From Bacteroidota bacterium (GTDB taxonomy: Bacteria > Bacteroidota > JABWAT01), in NCBI GenBank assembly GCA_023151185.1, contig JAKLJL010000001.1, positions 496,001 through 560,000 on the forward strand: a DNA stretch of 64,000 nt, read 5' to 3'. The translations under genes and the position numbers were made by a program. Shown piece by piece: positions 17,720-27,494 of this stretch. A model generated the notes under the pieces. The model had not been told where the DNA came from. It did not search any database and saw only the letters and a list, made by a program, of their open reading frames with translations. Each line of letters begins with the position of its first letter. Position 1 is the first letter of the stretch.

Positions 17720-18974
17720 ACCCAACGGCAACAAATACCGGAAACCCCGTCCGCATGGCAACTCCAGCCATTCAACAGGCCATCATTCAGACCGGGATGA
17801 ACCCAATTTTAACCTGAAAAGTGAAATTGACGAATACGGCATCCGGACAACCAAATCCCGCCAGTACATTGAAAAAGAACACCGCAGATATGGTTATTCG
17901 GTCGATACACTCAGCGGTAATGCAACTCAGCGCCATTCAAATGATCTCCTGCCGAATGTGAACAAGGTCTGGCGGCCTGAAAACGAGATTTATCTTGGAA
18001 CAGCCGGTATGGGCAAACCTGCCGGACCAAACCGCGGACGGCCGAATCAAAAGCGAAATGCTGCTGCCGGTCAGAATCCCAACCGGAAACGGATCGATAA
18101 CTCAACACCGGGGCTGTCTTCGGGACAGGGAAAATCGCAGGACGCGCATTCAGCAGGGAAGCCGGCAGGAACACGTAAATTTGCCCGGAAAAGTAAATCC
18201 TTCCGCCCAAAACAAAAGGTGTCGGGTGTTCCGAAACCAGCCGAAGAGGGTGAGCTTAGGCTGAATAAATATCTTTCCCAGCAGGGTGTTTCTTCACGCC
18301 GTCATGCCGATGAACTGATTGAAAAAGGAAAAATCAAGATCAATGGGATGATGGTCAAGGAATTGGGAATCCGGGTCAATCCGCTGAAAGACAAAATAGA
18401 AGTGGATGGACTTGAAGTTTCTTCCCGGCCTGAACCGAATTACTATCTGATCATGAACAAGCCAAAGGATACGATTACAACCCGGTCGGATGAAAAAGAC
18501 CGGAAAATTGTCATGGATCTGATTGATGAGGAACTCAGGAAAAAAGTAGTTCCTGTCGGACGGCTTGACCGTGATACGACCGGTGTCCTGCTTCTGACCA
18601 ATGATGGCGAACTGACCCACCGGTTGACCCACCCATCATACCAGATTCCCAGAGTTTACCAGGTAACTCTCGACAAGAAAATTCTGAAGAAAACCCTGGA
18701 TACCATTTTGTCCGGGGTTACTATCGACGGTGAAACAGCCGTTGTAAGCTCAATTGAGTATCAGAAAGATACTAAAAATGAAGTTTTTCTGACTTTGAAC
18801 GAAGGGAAAAACCGGGAAGTCAGGAAAATTTTTGAAGCGGTTGGTTACACAGTTGAAAAGCTGGACCGGATCACCTTTGCCGGCATGAATGCGGAAGGAT
18901 TGAAACGGGGTGAGTTCCGTCAGTTAACCAAATCTGAGATTACCTATCTGAAATCAATTGTGGATTTAAGATGA
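17700..18974 (+). CDS. rluB: 23S rRNA pseudouridine synthase, RluB/RsuA family, long N-terminal extension
   Basis: 424 residues from the ATG at 17700; the in-frame ATG at 17679 lies deeper in scpB. The first ~190 residues are Arg/Lys/Asn/Gly-rich, without predicted hydrophobic core, and look disordered. An S4 RNA-binding domain follows (LRLNKYLSQQGVSSRRHADELI, about 188-250). The catalytic domain has GRLDRDTTGVLLLTNDGEL, with its first Asp the catalytic residue. RsuA-type enzymes elsewhere are about 230-290 residues, so the basic tail is an addition that may help RNA binding; extended versions are known in several phyla. A role on 23S rRNA rather than 16S is the more likely one from family context. 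Confidence 0.9.
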   Translation: MNRPNRKPNGNKYRKPRPHGNSSHSTGHHSDRDEPNFNLKSEIDEYGIRTTKSRQYIEKEHRRYGYSVDTLSGNATQRHSNDLLPNVNKVWRPENEIYLGTAGMGKPAGPNRGRPNQKRNAAAGQNPNRKRIDNSTPGLSSGQGKSQDAHSAGKPAGTRKFARKSKSFRPKQKVSGVPKPAEEGELRLNKYLSQQGVSSRRHADELIEKGKIKINGMMVKELGIRVNPLKDKIEVDGLEVSSRPEPNYYLIMNKPKDTITTRSDEKDRKIVMDLIDEELRKKVVPVGRLDRDTTGVLLLTNDGELTHRLTHPSYQIPRVYQVTLDKKILKKTLDTILSGVTIDGETAVVSSIEYQKDTKNEVFLTLNEGKNREVRKIFEAVGYTVEKLDRITFAGMNAEGLKRGEFRQLTKSEITYLKSIVDLR

Positions 18975-20353
18975 GCACTGCCCGGGTTCTTGCCGTTGAT
19001 GACTACCAGGCAACCCTCGAAAGCCTGACCGTTCTGCTTGAAGCCAACGACTATCTGGTTTCAACAGCGGATAACGGTCCGGCCGGACTGAAGAAACTGA
19101 ATGAAGAAGAATTTGACATTGTTCTTCTGGACGTTAAAATGCCGGGTATGGATGGATTTGAAGTCATTGAACGGCTGAAACGGGATAAACCTGAACTGCC
19201 GGTGATTATTATGTCGGCCCATGACTCTGCCAATACCGCAATCCGGGCGGCAGCAATGGGGGCATTTGATTTTCTGGAAAAACCGGTGGATACCGACCGG
19301 CTGCTTATTACCCTGCGCAACGGTCTGGAAAAAGGACGGCTTGTCAGAGAAAATAAAAAGCTGAAAGGTCAGGTCGAAGGTACCTACGATATCATCGGTG
19401 TATCCAAACCGATTCAACAGATCAGGGAACTGATTTACAGGGTTGCAAAAACAGAAGCCAGGGTTCTGATCACCGGTGAAAACGGGACGGGAAAGGAACT
19501 GGTAGCACGGGCCATTCACCGGCATTCCTCCCGGAATTCAGCCCCATTGGTCGAAATCAATTGTGCAGCCATTCCTCAGGAACTGATTGAAAGCGAACTT
19601 TTCGGCCACGAAAAGGGGTCGTTTACCGGGGCTACCGGCCAGCGGCTGGGTAAATTTGAACAGGCCCAGTCGGGAACTCTGTTTATGGATGAAATCGGGG
19701 ACATGTCGCCCTCGGCACAGGCAAAGGTTCTCAGAGCACTTCAGAATAACACCATCCAAAGGGTTGGCGGTGCCGAAAGTATCTCGGTTGATGTGCGGGT
19801 TATTGCAGCGACCAATAAAAATCTCAGGGAAGAAATTGATGCAGGGCAGTTCAGGGAAGACCTTTATCACCGTCTGAACGTCATCCCGATCCATGTTCCG
19901 CCACTCAGGGAACGCCGGGAAGACATCCCGATTTTGCTCCGCCATTTCATGAAGGATCTTTCGGCGAGGTACCAAAGTCCGGTAAAGGAATTTGATCCGG
20001 CAGCCCTGGATCTGCTTCAGAATCAGGACTGGAAGGGAAATGTACGGGAGTTGCAGAACATGGCTGAACGGCTGATGATTATGAGCCGTGGTGAGATTAT
20101 TTCTGAAGGCGATGTGATGATGTTTGTTTCGCCGGCATCAAAAAAGGAACTACCCGGATCTGATTTGTTCGACAGATATGATAATTTTCAGGCATTTAAA
20201 GATCAGATTGAGAAGCAGTTTATTGAGCGGAAACTTGAAAAATTCGGATGGAATATTTCAAAAACTGCCGAAGCCCTCGATATTCAGAGAAGTCATTTAT
20301 ACAATAAAATTGAAAAATACGGTATCCGCCGGGTTGACGGAGATGCCACATGA
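18971..20353 (+). CDS. Sigma54-dependent response regulator, NtrC family
   Basis: 460 residues in three parts. A receiver domain has Asp10-Asp11, phospho-acceptor Asp54 (LLDVKMPG) and Lys in FLEKPVD. The AAA+ activator domain has Walker A GENGTGKE (Gly169-Lys175) and GSFTGA (216-221), the loop that contacts sigma54, with Ser in the second position instead of the commoner Ala. A Fis-type helix-turn-helix ends the protein ([20 protein letters not shown]). The start overlaps the rluB stop (ATGA), and the lolD start overlaps its stop in the same way. No sensor kinase is nearby, so the signal and target promoters are unknown. Confidence 0.95.
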   Translation: MSTARVLAVDDYQATLESLTVLLEANDYLVSTADNGPAGLKKLNEEEFDIVLLDVKMPGMDGFEVIERLKRDKPELPVIIMSAHDSANTAIRAAAMGAFDFLEKPVDTDRLLITLRNGLEKGRLVRENKKLKGQVEGTYDIIGVSKPIQQIRELIYRVAKTEARVLITGENGTGKELVARAIHRHSSRNSAPLVEINCAAIPQELIESELFGHEKGSFTGATGQRLGKFEQAQSGTLFMDEIGDMSPSAQAKVLRALQNNTIQRVGGAESISVDVRVIAATNKNLREEIDAGQFREDLYHRLNVIPIHVPPLRERREDIPILLRHFMKDLSARYQSPVKEFDPAALDLLQNQDWKGNVRELQNMAERLMIMSRGEIISEGDVMMFVSPASKKELPGSDLFDRYDNFQAFKDQIEKQFIERKLEKFGWNISKTAEALDIQRSHLYNKIEKYGIRRVDGDAT

Positions 20354-21042
20354 CTGAACCGGTTTTCAGACTGGAAAATCTTCACAAATCCTACAAGCGG
20401 GAAGGACGTGAGGATCTCGAAGTATTGAAAGGTATTCATCTTGAAGTCGGCGAAAAATCCTTTTTAACCATTGTGGGAAAATCAGGATCCGGCAAAAGTA
20501 CCATCCTGCAGTTAATGGCGGCTTTTGACAAACCCACATCGGGTGAAATCTGGTTCAGAAGTCAAAACCTGTCGGTATTGTCAGATGTGGAACTGAGCAC
20601 CTACCGGAACCGTTCCATCGGGTTTATTTTTCAGTTTCACCATTTACTCCCTGAATTTACTTCGCTTGAAAATATTCTGCTGCCGGGCCTGATCAGGCAG
20701 GAAGAAAAACGGCAGGTACTTGAAAACCGGGCTGCTTCCCTCCTGAATCTGGTCGGACTTTCAGACCGGGCAGATCATAAACCCTCCCAATTAAGCGGGG
20801 GTGAACAGCAACGGGTTGCCATTGCCCGGGCATTGATGAATCAGCCGGAAGTTCTTTTTGCCGATGAGCCGACAGGTAACCTGGATTCGGGAAATTCAGA
20901 ACTCATTTTCAGTCTTTTGGCAAAAATTCATTCAGAATATGAAACCACCCTGGTCGTGGTGACCCATAACCTTGAACTGGCCCGGATGGGAAAGACAATG
21001 CTTGAAATCAGAGACGGTATGTTTGCGGAAGGAAGTAATTAA
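20350..21042 (+). CDS. lolD: ABC transporter ATPase, LolD/MacB-FtsE type
   Basis: 230 residues. Walker A GKSGSGKST (about 40-48), signature LSGGEQQRVAIARAL and Walker B VLFADEPTGNLD are complete, and the H-loop is TLVVVTHN. The overall pattern, with EFTSLENILLPGL and the short length, places it in the LolD-like group that energises release of lipoproteins from the inner membrane. The LolC/E permease is not adjacent, so assignment rests on the ATPase alone; a MacB- or FtsE-like role cannot be excluded. It is translationally coupled to the regulator before it and followed directly by nadA. Confidence 0.8.
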   Translation: MTEPVFRLENLHKSYKREGREDLEVLKGIHLEVGEKSFLTIVGKSGSGKSTILQLMAAFDKPTSGEIWFRSQNLSVLSDVELSTYRNRSIGFIFQFHHLLPEFTSLENILLPGLIRQEEKRQVLENRAASLLNLVGLSDRADHKPSQLSGGEQQRVAIARALMNQPEVLFADEPTGNLDSGNSELIFSLLAKIHSEYETTLVVVTHNLELARMGKTMLEIRDGMFAEGSN

Positions 21043-21969
21043 GTGCACCCCGAAACAGTGGCAGAGGAAATAAAAAAGCTAAAAAAAGACCTCAATGCGG
21101 TTATTCTGGCTCATTACTATCAGGAGGGTGAAATTCAGGATATTGCAGATCATGTCGGTGATTCTCTGCAGTTGGCACAGGCTGCTGCAAAGACCACCGC
21201 AGATGTGATCCTTTTTGCAGGGGTTCATTTTATGGCCGAAACTGCTAAAATTCTGAACCCGGATAAACTGGTTCTCCTTCCCGACCTGAATGCAGGCTGC
21301 TCTTTGGCCGATGATTGCCCGTATGATGAGTTCAAGGCTTTCAGGGATCGGTATCCCGATCATCTTGTTCTGTCTTACATCAATTGCTCTGCGGCAATTA
21401 AAACCCTGTCGGATGTAATTGTAACCAGTTCCAATGCTGAAAAGATTGTTTCCTCCTTCCCGGCTGATCAGCCCTTACTATTTGCCCCTGATAAAAACCT
21501 GGGTGCCTATCTCAATAAAAAAACCGGCAGAAATATGGTTCTTTGGGATGGATCCTGCCAGGTGCACGAAGTGTTTTCTGAACGGAAAATGATTGATCTG
21601 AAACTCCGGCATCCCGATGCCCTGATTCTGGCGCATCCTGAGTGTACCGAACAGGTGCTGGATCATGCCGACTTCATCGGGTCAACAACCGGAATCCTGA
21701 ATTATGCGGTCAAATCTGAGGCAACCGAATTTATTGTTGTAACTGAACCCGGAATCATCCATCAGATGGAAAAATCCTGCCCGGAAAAGAAATTTATTCC
21801 GGCCCCACCCGAGGCAAACTGCGCCTGTAATGAATGTCCGCACATGAAATTGAATACACTCGAAAAAGTGTTTCTTGCCTTAAAGAACCGGCAGCCCGAA
21901 ATTACCCTTGATTCCGAAACCCTTCGGTTGGCCCGCCGGCCGATCGACAAAATGCTGGCCCTGAGCTGA
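21043..21969 (+). CDS. nadA: Quinolinate synthase A
   Basis: 308 residues, starting with GTG directly after the lolD stop. Condenses iminoaspartate (from NadB) with dihydroxyacetone phosphate to quinolinate for NAD. Family signatures: [24 protein letters not shown] near the N-terminus, and the three 4Fe-4S ligands expected from [19 protein letters not shown] and [10 protein letters not shown]. The length is that of the compact NadA class. nadB begins one base after the stop, consistent with a channelled or co-regulated pair. nadC is not in the window. Confidence 0.96.
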   Translation: MHPETVAEEIKKLKKDLNAVILAHYYQEGEIQDIADHVGDSLQLAQAAAKTTADVILFAGVHFMAETAKILNPDKLVLLPDLNAGCSLADDCPYDEFKAFRDRYPDHLVLSYINCSAAIKTLSDVIVTSSNAEKIVSSFPADQPLLFAPDKNLGAYLNKKTGRNMVLWDGSCQVHEVFSERKMIDLKLRHPDALILAHPECTEQVLDHADFIGSTTGILNYAVKSEATEFIVVTEPGIIHQMEKSCPEKKFIPAPPEANCACNECPHMKLNTLEKVFLALKNRQPEITLDSETLRLARRPIDKMLALS

Positions 21970-21970
21970 G

Positions 21971-23578
21971 ATGATCTTCGTTTCTGATTTTCTGGTTATC
22001 GGCAGCGGAATCGCCGGCCTAAGCTTTGCCCTGAAAGCTGCAAAACACGGCACGGTTCATATCATTACGAAAAAAGATTCTGCCGAATCCAATACCAACT
22101 ATGCACAGGGCGGGATCGCAGCGGTTTTTTCTCCGGGAGATTCCCTCGATTCCCACATTCAGGATACCCTGACAGCCGGTGACGGACTCTGCCATCCGGA
22201 TGCAGTTGAACAACTGGTTACCGATGGGCCCGCAAGAATTCAGGAACTTATTGATCTCGGTGTGGCTTTCTCAAGAAAAAACGGGGAAATTGAACTGGTC
22301 AGGGAGGGTGGGCATTCTGTTCACCGGATTCTTCATGCCAAAGATCTGACCGGAAGGGAAATTGAACGGGCACTTCTGGCAGCTCTTCATGAAAATGAAA
22401 ATATCCAGATTTTTGAGCACCGGCAGGCGATTGATCTGATTACCGAACACCATACGGGCGGGATCATGAAGGAAGGACATCCGACCTGTTTCGGAGCCTA
22501 CGTCCTGAATCCGGAAACCCAGGAAATTGACCGGTTTCTTTCCAAAATTACCTATCTGTGCACCGGTGGTGCGGGCCAGGTTTACCTGCATACCACCAAC
22601 CCGCTTATTGCAACCGGAGACGGAATTGCGATGGCCTGCCGGGCGGGGGCAACCGTGGGGAATCTGGAATTTATGCAGTTTCATCCAACCAGCCTGTATT
22701 CCAAATCTGGCCGTAGATTTCTGATCTCTGAAGCTGTAAGAGGGCATGGAGCACTATTGCTGAACCGGGCAGGTGAACGGTTTATGGAGCGGTATGACAG
22801 CAGGATGGAACTGGCAACCCGGGACATTGTGGCCCGGGCCATTGACCGGGAGATGAAAAATAACGGCGACGATTTTGTTCTGCTCGATGTTTCCCATGTT
22901 CCCGAAGATGAACTTAGGGATCAGTTTCCCACAATTTTTGAGACCTGCCTGAAAGAGGGAATTGACATCAGCAGGGAACCGATTCCGGTTGTTCCTGCTG
23001 CCCATTATATGTGCGGCGGGGTCGACTGTGACCTCACCGGAAAAACTTCAATCCGAAATCTATACGTTGGCGGAGAAACGGCATTTACCGGTGTGCACGG
23101 TGCAAACCGGCTGGCATCGAACTCGCTGCTTGAGGCAATTGTTTGGGCACATAAATCGGTTGAGGATGCTGCCGTAAAACTCAATTCAATCCGCTTCCAG
23201 ACCCGGTCCATTCCTGAATGGGATGATAAAGGAACAGTGAATACGGAAGAGTGGATTTTGGTTTCCCACAGTTTTCATGAAATCAAGTCATTGATGTGGG
23301 ATTATGTTGGCATTGTGCGCAGTGATCTCAGGCTTGAGCGGGCCCGCCGCCGGATGGATTTCCTGAGAGATGAGATTGAGGAGTTTTACAAACGGACCCG
23401 GCTCACGCCAGAAATCGTGGAACTTAGAAACCTGGCCCTTGTCGCTTCCCTGATTATCCGGTGCGCCAGGATCCGAAAAGAAAGCCGCGGTCTGCATTTT
23501 ACTACCGACTTCCCCGCAAAATTGCCGGATGGAGAAGTCCAGGACACCCTCTGGTGTGATGAAAACGGCAAAATTTAA
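21971..23578 (+). CDS. nadB: L-aspartate oxidase
   Basis: 535 residues. A flavoprotein that oxidises aspartate to iminoaspartate, the first step of bacterial de novo NAD synthesis. FAD-binding GSGIAGLSFA (about 12-21), the loop NTNYAQGGIAAVF, the substrate-site HSVHRILHAKDLTG, QFHPTSLY, and the C-terminal RLASNSLLEAIVWA are all present. The C-terminal helical domain of the fumarate reductase/succinate dehydrogenase superfamily follows. The gene is paired with nadA and ends the chain that began at trpS. Confidence 0.96.
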   Translation: MIFVSDFLVIGSGIAGLSFALKAAKHGTVHIITKKDSAESNTNYAQGGIAAVFSPGDSLDSHIQDTLTAGDGLCHPDAVEQLVTDGPARIQELIDLGVAFSRKNGEIELVREGGHSVHRILHAKDLTGREIERALLAALHENENIQIFEHRQAIDLITEHHTGGIMKEGHPTCFGAYVLNPETQEIDRFLSKITYLCTGGAGQVYLHTTNPLIATGDGIAMACRAGATVGNLEFMQFHPTSLYSKSGRRFLISEAVRGHGALLLNRAGERFMERYDSRMELATRDIVARAIDREMKNNGDDFVLLDVSHVPEDELRDQFPTIFETCLKEGIDISREPIPVVPAAHYMCGGVDCDLTGKTSIRNLYVGGETAFTGVHGANRLASNSLLEAIVWAHKSVEDAAVKLNSIRFQTRSIPEWDDKGTVNTEEWILVSHSFHEIKSLMWDYVGIVRSDLRLERARRRMDFLRDEIEEFYKRTRLTPEIVELRNLALVASLIIRCARIRKESRGLHFTTDFPAKLPDGEVQDTLWCDENGKI

Positions 23579-23642
23579 AAGATTAGTTTTAAAAATGAGT
23601 TCCGGTTCCTATATTTAGCTTTTGTTTTTTACGGAGAATACC

Positions 23643-24494
23643 ATGTGGTCTTTAAAAAGTATTCTGGTGCCGACTGATTTCAGCAGCCATTCTGAACTGG
23701 CCATGAAACAGGCCGAATCAGTTGCAAGAGCTTTTTCCTCGCAGCTCGAAATTCTGCATGTGACAGATTTTGAAAAGGTTGCGGCAGATTACTCGGGCCA
23801 CAGAGGGTCAAAGGAAAGCCTGATCAAGGTTATTGAAAATGAAGCAGAACTCAAAGTCAACCGGCTCATCAAAGAGAGAAACTGGAACGGACTGAAGGTA
23901 ATCGGAATCAACATTACCGGCAGCGCCATTGACCGGATTGTTCATGTGGCCAAATCCCGTAAAACAGATGTGGTCCTTATGGCAACCCGCGGCCGGGGAA
24001 ATGCGACCGATTTTGTCCTCGGATCTACAACTTATAAAGTGATCCGGACAGCACCCTGCCCGGTTTTATCCATTCCGAATCCCAAAGCAGACCTGCAGTT
24101 GGATTCCGTTTTATTTACTACTGATTTCTCGAATAATTCTTACATGGCCTATGAACATGCTGTTTCGTTTGCCAAACAGTATAATTCCAGACTTACCATT
24201 CTTCATGTTGCTGATGCCAATACCCCCGATCTCGATGTTGTCGAACAACGGTTTACTGCACTGAAATCTGCTGCCCATGCAGAGGGTGTTCTGAACGTGA
24301 CTTCGACCATTATTAAAGACCGGGATGCCAGTGATGGTATTAAAAACTTCGTGGATAAAAATGGTGTCAGCCTGATTGTCATTGCCACCCACGGACATGG
24401 TGGGGTTAAGCAATATTTCCTGGGCTCAACAACGGTGGATGTTATTACCCGTTCCCAGGTTCCGGTTCTTCTGATCCGGCAGGTTGAATACTAA
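23643..24494 (+). CDS. Tandem universal stress protein (two UspA domains)
   Basis: 283 residues from the ATG at 23643, preferred over 23622 because GGAGA stands 7-11 bases upstream and ILVPTDFS then begins the first domain. Two Usp domains are fused: the first spans about 5-145 and ends with MATRGRGNATDFVLGSTT, the second about 150-283 and ends with IATHGHGGVKQYFLGSTT. Both carry the G-2x-G-9x-G(S/T) ATP-binding type signature. Such tandem proteins respond to stress or energy limitation; the specific role here is unknown. The last 50 bases overlap the 3' end of the convergent PHP-domain gene. Confidence 0.9.
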   Translation: MWSLKSILVPTDFSSHSELAMKQAESVARAFSSQLEILHVTDFEKVAADYSGHRGSKESLIKVIENEAELKVNRLIKERNWNGLKVIGINITGSAIDRIVHVAKSRKTDVVLMATRGRGNATDFVLGSTTYKVIRTAPCPVLSIPNPKADLQLDSVLFTTDFSNNSYMAYEHAVSFAKQYNSRLTILHVADANTPDLDVVEQRFTALKSAAHAEGVLNVTSTIIKDRDASDGIKNFVDKNGVSLIVIATHGHGGVKQYFLGSTTVDVITRSQVPVLLIRQVEY

Positions 24495-26109
24495 AAAATA
24501 CCGGGTTGGTGAGAGCAAATAACGGATCCCCGACCCGGATCTTTGAAACGCCGCCTGCTGTGCCATAGACTTCCAAACGCAGATATTCAGCGCCTTCCGG
24601 AATGTGGAGCCCGGCAAAATTTCCCTTTGATACCTCTTCTTTAACCGGTCCAGTTTTCAGGGAGTATCTGATTTCCCTGCCTTTTACCCCGTAGAATACC
24701 CAAAATTCCGAAAGTTGTCCTGCCGACTCAGTTGTTTTAATCTGGAAAGACCAGGAGTGAACAGTTTTAGCATTTTGGCAGGATCCAAACCGGATCTCCT
24801 TCCCCGACTCATCCAGGATCCGGATTGCAACGCCGTTGGTCACGTAACTGCTTCCGTTTTGAAGGGAAGTGAGAATTTCCGGCTCTGTCAAACAGTCAGC
24901 CTGAACAACCGTTCTGTATTTTCCAAACCAATGTGTTGTTTTTTCTGACAGGTAAAGGAACGGAATTTTTATCTGGCGGACCCGGTTGAAATTGCCGTGA
25001 GAATCATTTCCGCCACCGATGAAAACCCGGTCACCTTCCAGCAGCCGCCTGATCCAGAGGGATCTTGATTTCAGGAATTCATCACCATACCACCCGTTTA
25101 AAATCTGCAGGTTCAGACCGGGAATCCGGGTATCCTCCAGAGTGTAGGCACCTCGGTTCAGAAGCAGTTTTTCAGCCAGACCAGGCTGTTCAAACGGGTG
25201 CGCAGCAAAAACAGCCGATCCCGGGTTTCTTAAGGAAAAAGCCTGCCGGATCACCGTATCCGGCCGGTTTTTAAATCCCCTTTCACCTCCGTCACCAGTT
25301 CCGTAGATAAAGGACCTTTGCCCGAGCAGAAGTAAATGAACGTTTTGCATCCTGGAATTCCCGGTGCTAAGCTCAAAACCAGGAATCAGAAGCGGCCCAC
25401 CAGGCTGAAGATTCAGATGCCCGGTTTCCTCCAGAAGGCCTTTCCATTTCTGTAAACCGGGATCCTGTTTCAGAAAATCAGAGGGATCATCATCCAGATC
25501 ATAGGAATGATCCGTTAAGCAGAGAAAATCAAACTCAACCGCTTTTGCCATCCGCTGCGAGGCAGCAGGCGTTGCTCCAAATTCAACCTGATCAGAGGTA
25601 TAGCTGGTGTGATGGTGAAGATCACCGTGAAACTGGTTTTCAAATTTCGGGAATGGATCCTGATCGACCAGAACCTGCAGCGGATTTTTACCGGTACGGG
25701 GAAGGTTATCAACGACGATCTCCCGGGTCCCGCCGGAACCGTTCAGACAGGCAGAGGGAAGCAAATCCCATTTACCGGCTGGAAGCTGGATTTCAAAGTG
25801 AAATTCCTGATGGCGCGTGGAGACCGGTTTCTGAACCTGGAAAGTGAAGGACAACCGGCTTTCTGGAACAGTTCTGCTGGCTAATACGGTTACAGAATCA
25901 AGAACAACAGGAAAATTGTGGGTGTCATGAAAAATCAGAATGACCGGAACCGGCTCCCCGGCAGGGTTCCTGACTGGTGCATCAAACAGGATTTCAGGTT
26001 CCGGTCTGAAAATCCGGCTGAAAAACCAGGGTACACGAAAATGGATTTCGGCGTAGCCTGCCAGCCAATAGGCAGGAAGAAGTACTGGAAGGAGGTAGAA
26101 AAAGTCCAA
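24445..26109 (-). CDS. Membrane-anchored PHP-domain metal-dependent phosphoesterase
   Basis: 554 residues. A hydrophobic N-terminus (FFYLLPVLLPAYWLAGY) suggests a signal anchor, followed by a beta-rich region to about residue 160. The PHP fold then shows its metal ligands: GDLHHHTSYTSD, LTDHSYD, PGFELS, AAHPFE and GGNDSHGN. The last ~130 residues look like a beta-sandwich. PHP proteins of this kind hydrolyse phosphoesters of nucleotides, histidinol phosphate or unknown substrates; the substrate here cannot be named. The stop codon lies 50 bases inside the convergent Usp gene. The gene is divergent from upp. Confidence 0.8.
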   Translation of the reverse strand: MDFFYLLPVLLPAYWLAGYAEIHFRVPWFFSRIFRPEPEILFDAPVRNPAGEPVPVILIFHDTHNFPVVLDSVTVLASRTVPESRLSFTFQVQKPVSTRHQEFHFEIQLPAGKWDLLPSACLNGSGGTREIVVDNLPRTGKNPLQVLVDQDPFPKFENQFHGDLHHHTSYTSDQVEFGATPAASQRMAKAVEFDFLCLTDHSYDLDDDPSDFLKQDPGLQKWKGLLEETGHLNLQPGGPLLIPGFELSTGNSRMQNVHLLLLGQRSFIYGTGDGGERGFKNRPDTVIRQAFSLRNPGSAVFAAHPFEQPGLAEKLLLNRGAYTLEDTRIPGLNLQILNGWYGDEFLKSRSLWIRRLLEGDRVFIGGGNDSHGNFNRVRQIKIPFLYLSEKTTHWFGKYRTVVQADCLTEPEILTSLQNGSSYVTNGVAIRILDESGKEIRFGSCQNAKTVHSWSFQIKTTESAGQLSEFWVFYGVKGREIRYSLKTGPVKEEVSKGNFAGLHIPEGAEYLRLEVYGTAGGVSKIRVGDPLFALTNPVFFSIQPAGSEEPEPGNG

Positions 26110-26171
26110 AAACTGTCCGGTTTAAATATCAGATCAAAATTGGTATCTTGCGGAAAAATAGGATTTCCGCC

Positions 26172-26801
26172 ATGGCTAAACAAGTTATTGTCATTGATCA
26201 TCCCCTTATAAAAAGAAATCTGTCGATCCTGAGGGATAAAACCACCCCGGTCAGCCGGTTCAGGGAAACGGTTAATGAACTCTCGACCCTGATGGCCTAT
26301 GAGGTAACAAAGGATATCAATGTGCAGACTTATGATATTCACACGCCTCTTGAAAAAACCGACGGGTATTTTGTCTCCGATCAGATTGTGATCATCCCAA
26401 TTCTGCGGGCCGGACTGGGTATTCTGGATGGTTTTCTTAAATTTCTGCATGAAGCACGGGTTGGGATGCTGGGACTTTACCGGGATCACCGGACCCACGA
26501 ACCGGTTGAATATTACTCCAACATTCCTTCCGGTATCGACAATTCAGTAGTAATTCTGATTGATCCGATGCTGGCAACCGGCGGAAGTGCCATTATGGCG
26601 GTGGATTATCTGAAAAAACTAGGGGCAAAAAAAATCAAATTTGTCTGCCTGATTGCAGCCCCCGAGGGAATTGCGGCTTTCCACGAAAAACATCCGTCAG
26701 TCCCGGTATTTACGGCAGCAGTAGACCGGTGCCTGAACCATAACAAGTACATTCTTCCCGGACTTGGAGATGCCGGTGACAGAATTTTCGGGACCTTATA
26801 A
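26172..26801 (+). CDS. upp: Uracil phosphoribosyltransferase
   Basis: 209 residues from the ATG at 26172; the ATG at 26148 would add eight basic residues without homology support. Converts uracil and PRPP to UMP in pyrimidine salvage. The PRPP loop is VILIDPMLATGGSA (about residues 123-136), with PILRAGLGILDG earlier and the uracil-binding DAGDRIFGT at the C-terminus, all typical. It is a single gene, divergent from the PHP gene and convergent with the YkvA-like gene. Confidence 0.96.
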   Translation: MAKQVIVIDHPLIKRNLSILRDKTTPVSRFRETVNELSTLMAYEVTKDINVQTYDIHTPLEKTDGYFVSDQIVIIPILRAGLGILDGFLKFLHEARVGMLGLYRDHRTHEPVEYYSNIPSGIDNSVVILIDPMLATGGSAIMAVDYLKKLGAKKIKFVCLIAAPEGIAAFHEKHPSVPVFTAAVDRCLNHNKYILPGLGDAGDRIFGTL

Positions 26802-26819
26802 CCCGGGAACCGGAAGCCT

Positions 26820-27227
26820 TCAAACTGATTCTGCAAGAACGTGATGAAATCCGAAATCGGGAACAAAATCCTTTACAATCTTGCAGCAAACGGCAAATAA
26901 ATCGATATCATCGATTTGCCCCACGACGGGATGAACATCCGGGCTAAGATCAAGCGGGTGGTCAATAAACAGCAGGGTAAATACGATTGCTTCGATGACA
27001 GGAAACGGGACATCCGGCCGGAGCCCTTTGTCAAATTCCTTCACGATAGTCAGAACATTTCCCAATTCAGGAATCCAATCCTGAAACCTACGGTGGTGTT
27101 TCATCCTGTACAGAATTTCCTCACTATGGGCAGAGATCTTCTTTACATCACCCGGTTTAATTCTTTTGGCATTCAATCTGATAAAATCCGGGCTGACCCT
27201 TGTAAAATAAGGATGAAGGTCTTTCAT
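26820..27227 (-). CDS. YkvA/DUF1232-like small protein
   Basis: 135 residues. The segment LLFIDHPLDLSPDVHPVVGQIDDIDLFAVCC (about 86-116) matches the core pattern of the DUF1232/YkvA family, usually written PxDLIPDxxPxxGxxDD. The remaining sequence is predicted helical and charged. Family members are small, often membrane-associated proteins of unknown function. It is a single gene, facing upp with an 18-base gap. Assignment rests on the one motif, so confidence is moderate. Confidence 0.7.
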   Translation of the reverse strand: MKDLHPYFTRVSPDFIRLNAKRIKPGDVKKISAHSEEILYRMKHHRRFQDWIPELGNVLTIVKEFDKGLRPDVPFPVIEAIVFTLLFIDHPLDLSPDVHPVVGQIDDIDLFAVCCKIVKDFVPDFGFHHVLAESV

Positions 27228-27494
27228 TTTCTGGAATCCTGCTTGGTCTGACTGCGATACAGATTCAAATAAATCAGTTTAACTGCCCGAAATTAACCAT
27301 TTTACCGGTTAGTTTACAGGAATGGAACCGGGGTAGTGGAACATTTAATGAATTATTAAGGAAGTCAGGGTTTTTTGGAAATTTGAAAAAAAAGCGGTAT
27401 ATTAAGAAATTAACATAAAACCTGCTCTAAGTATTTATTTTATAACAGGTTGAATCAGGGATCATTTTTTTTGAAACTGCCGTCCGGAGTTTGA

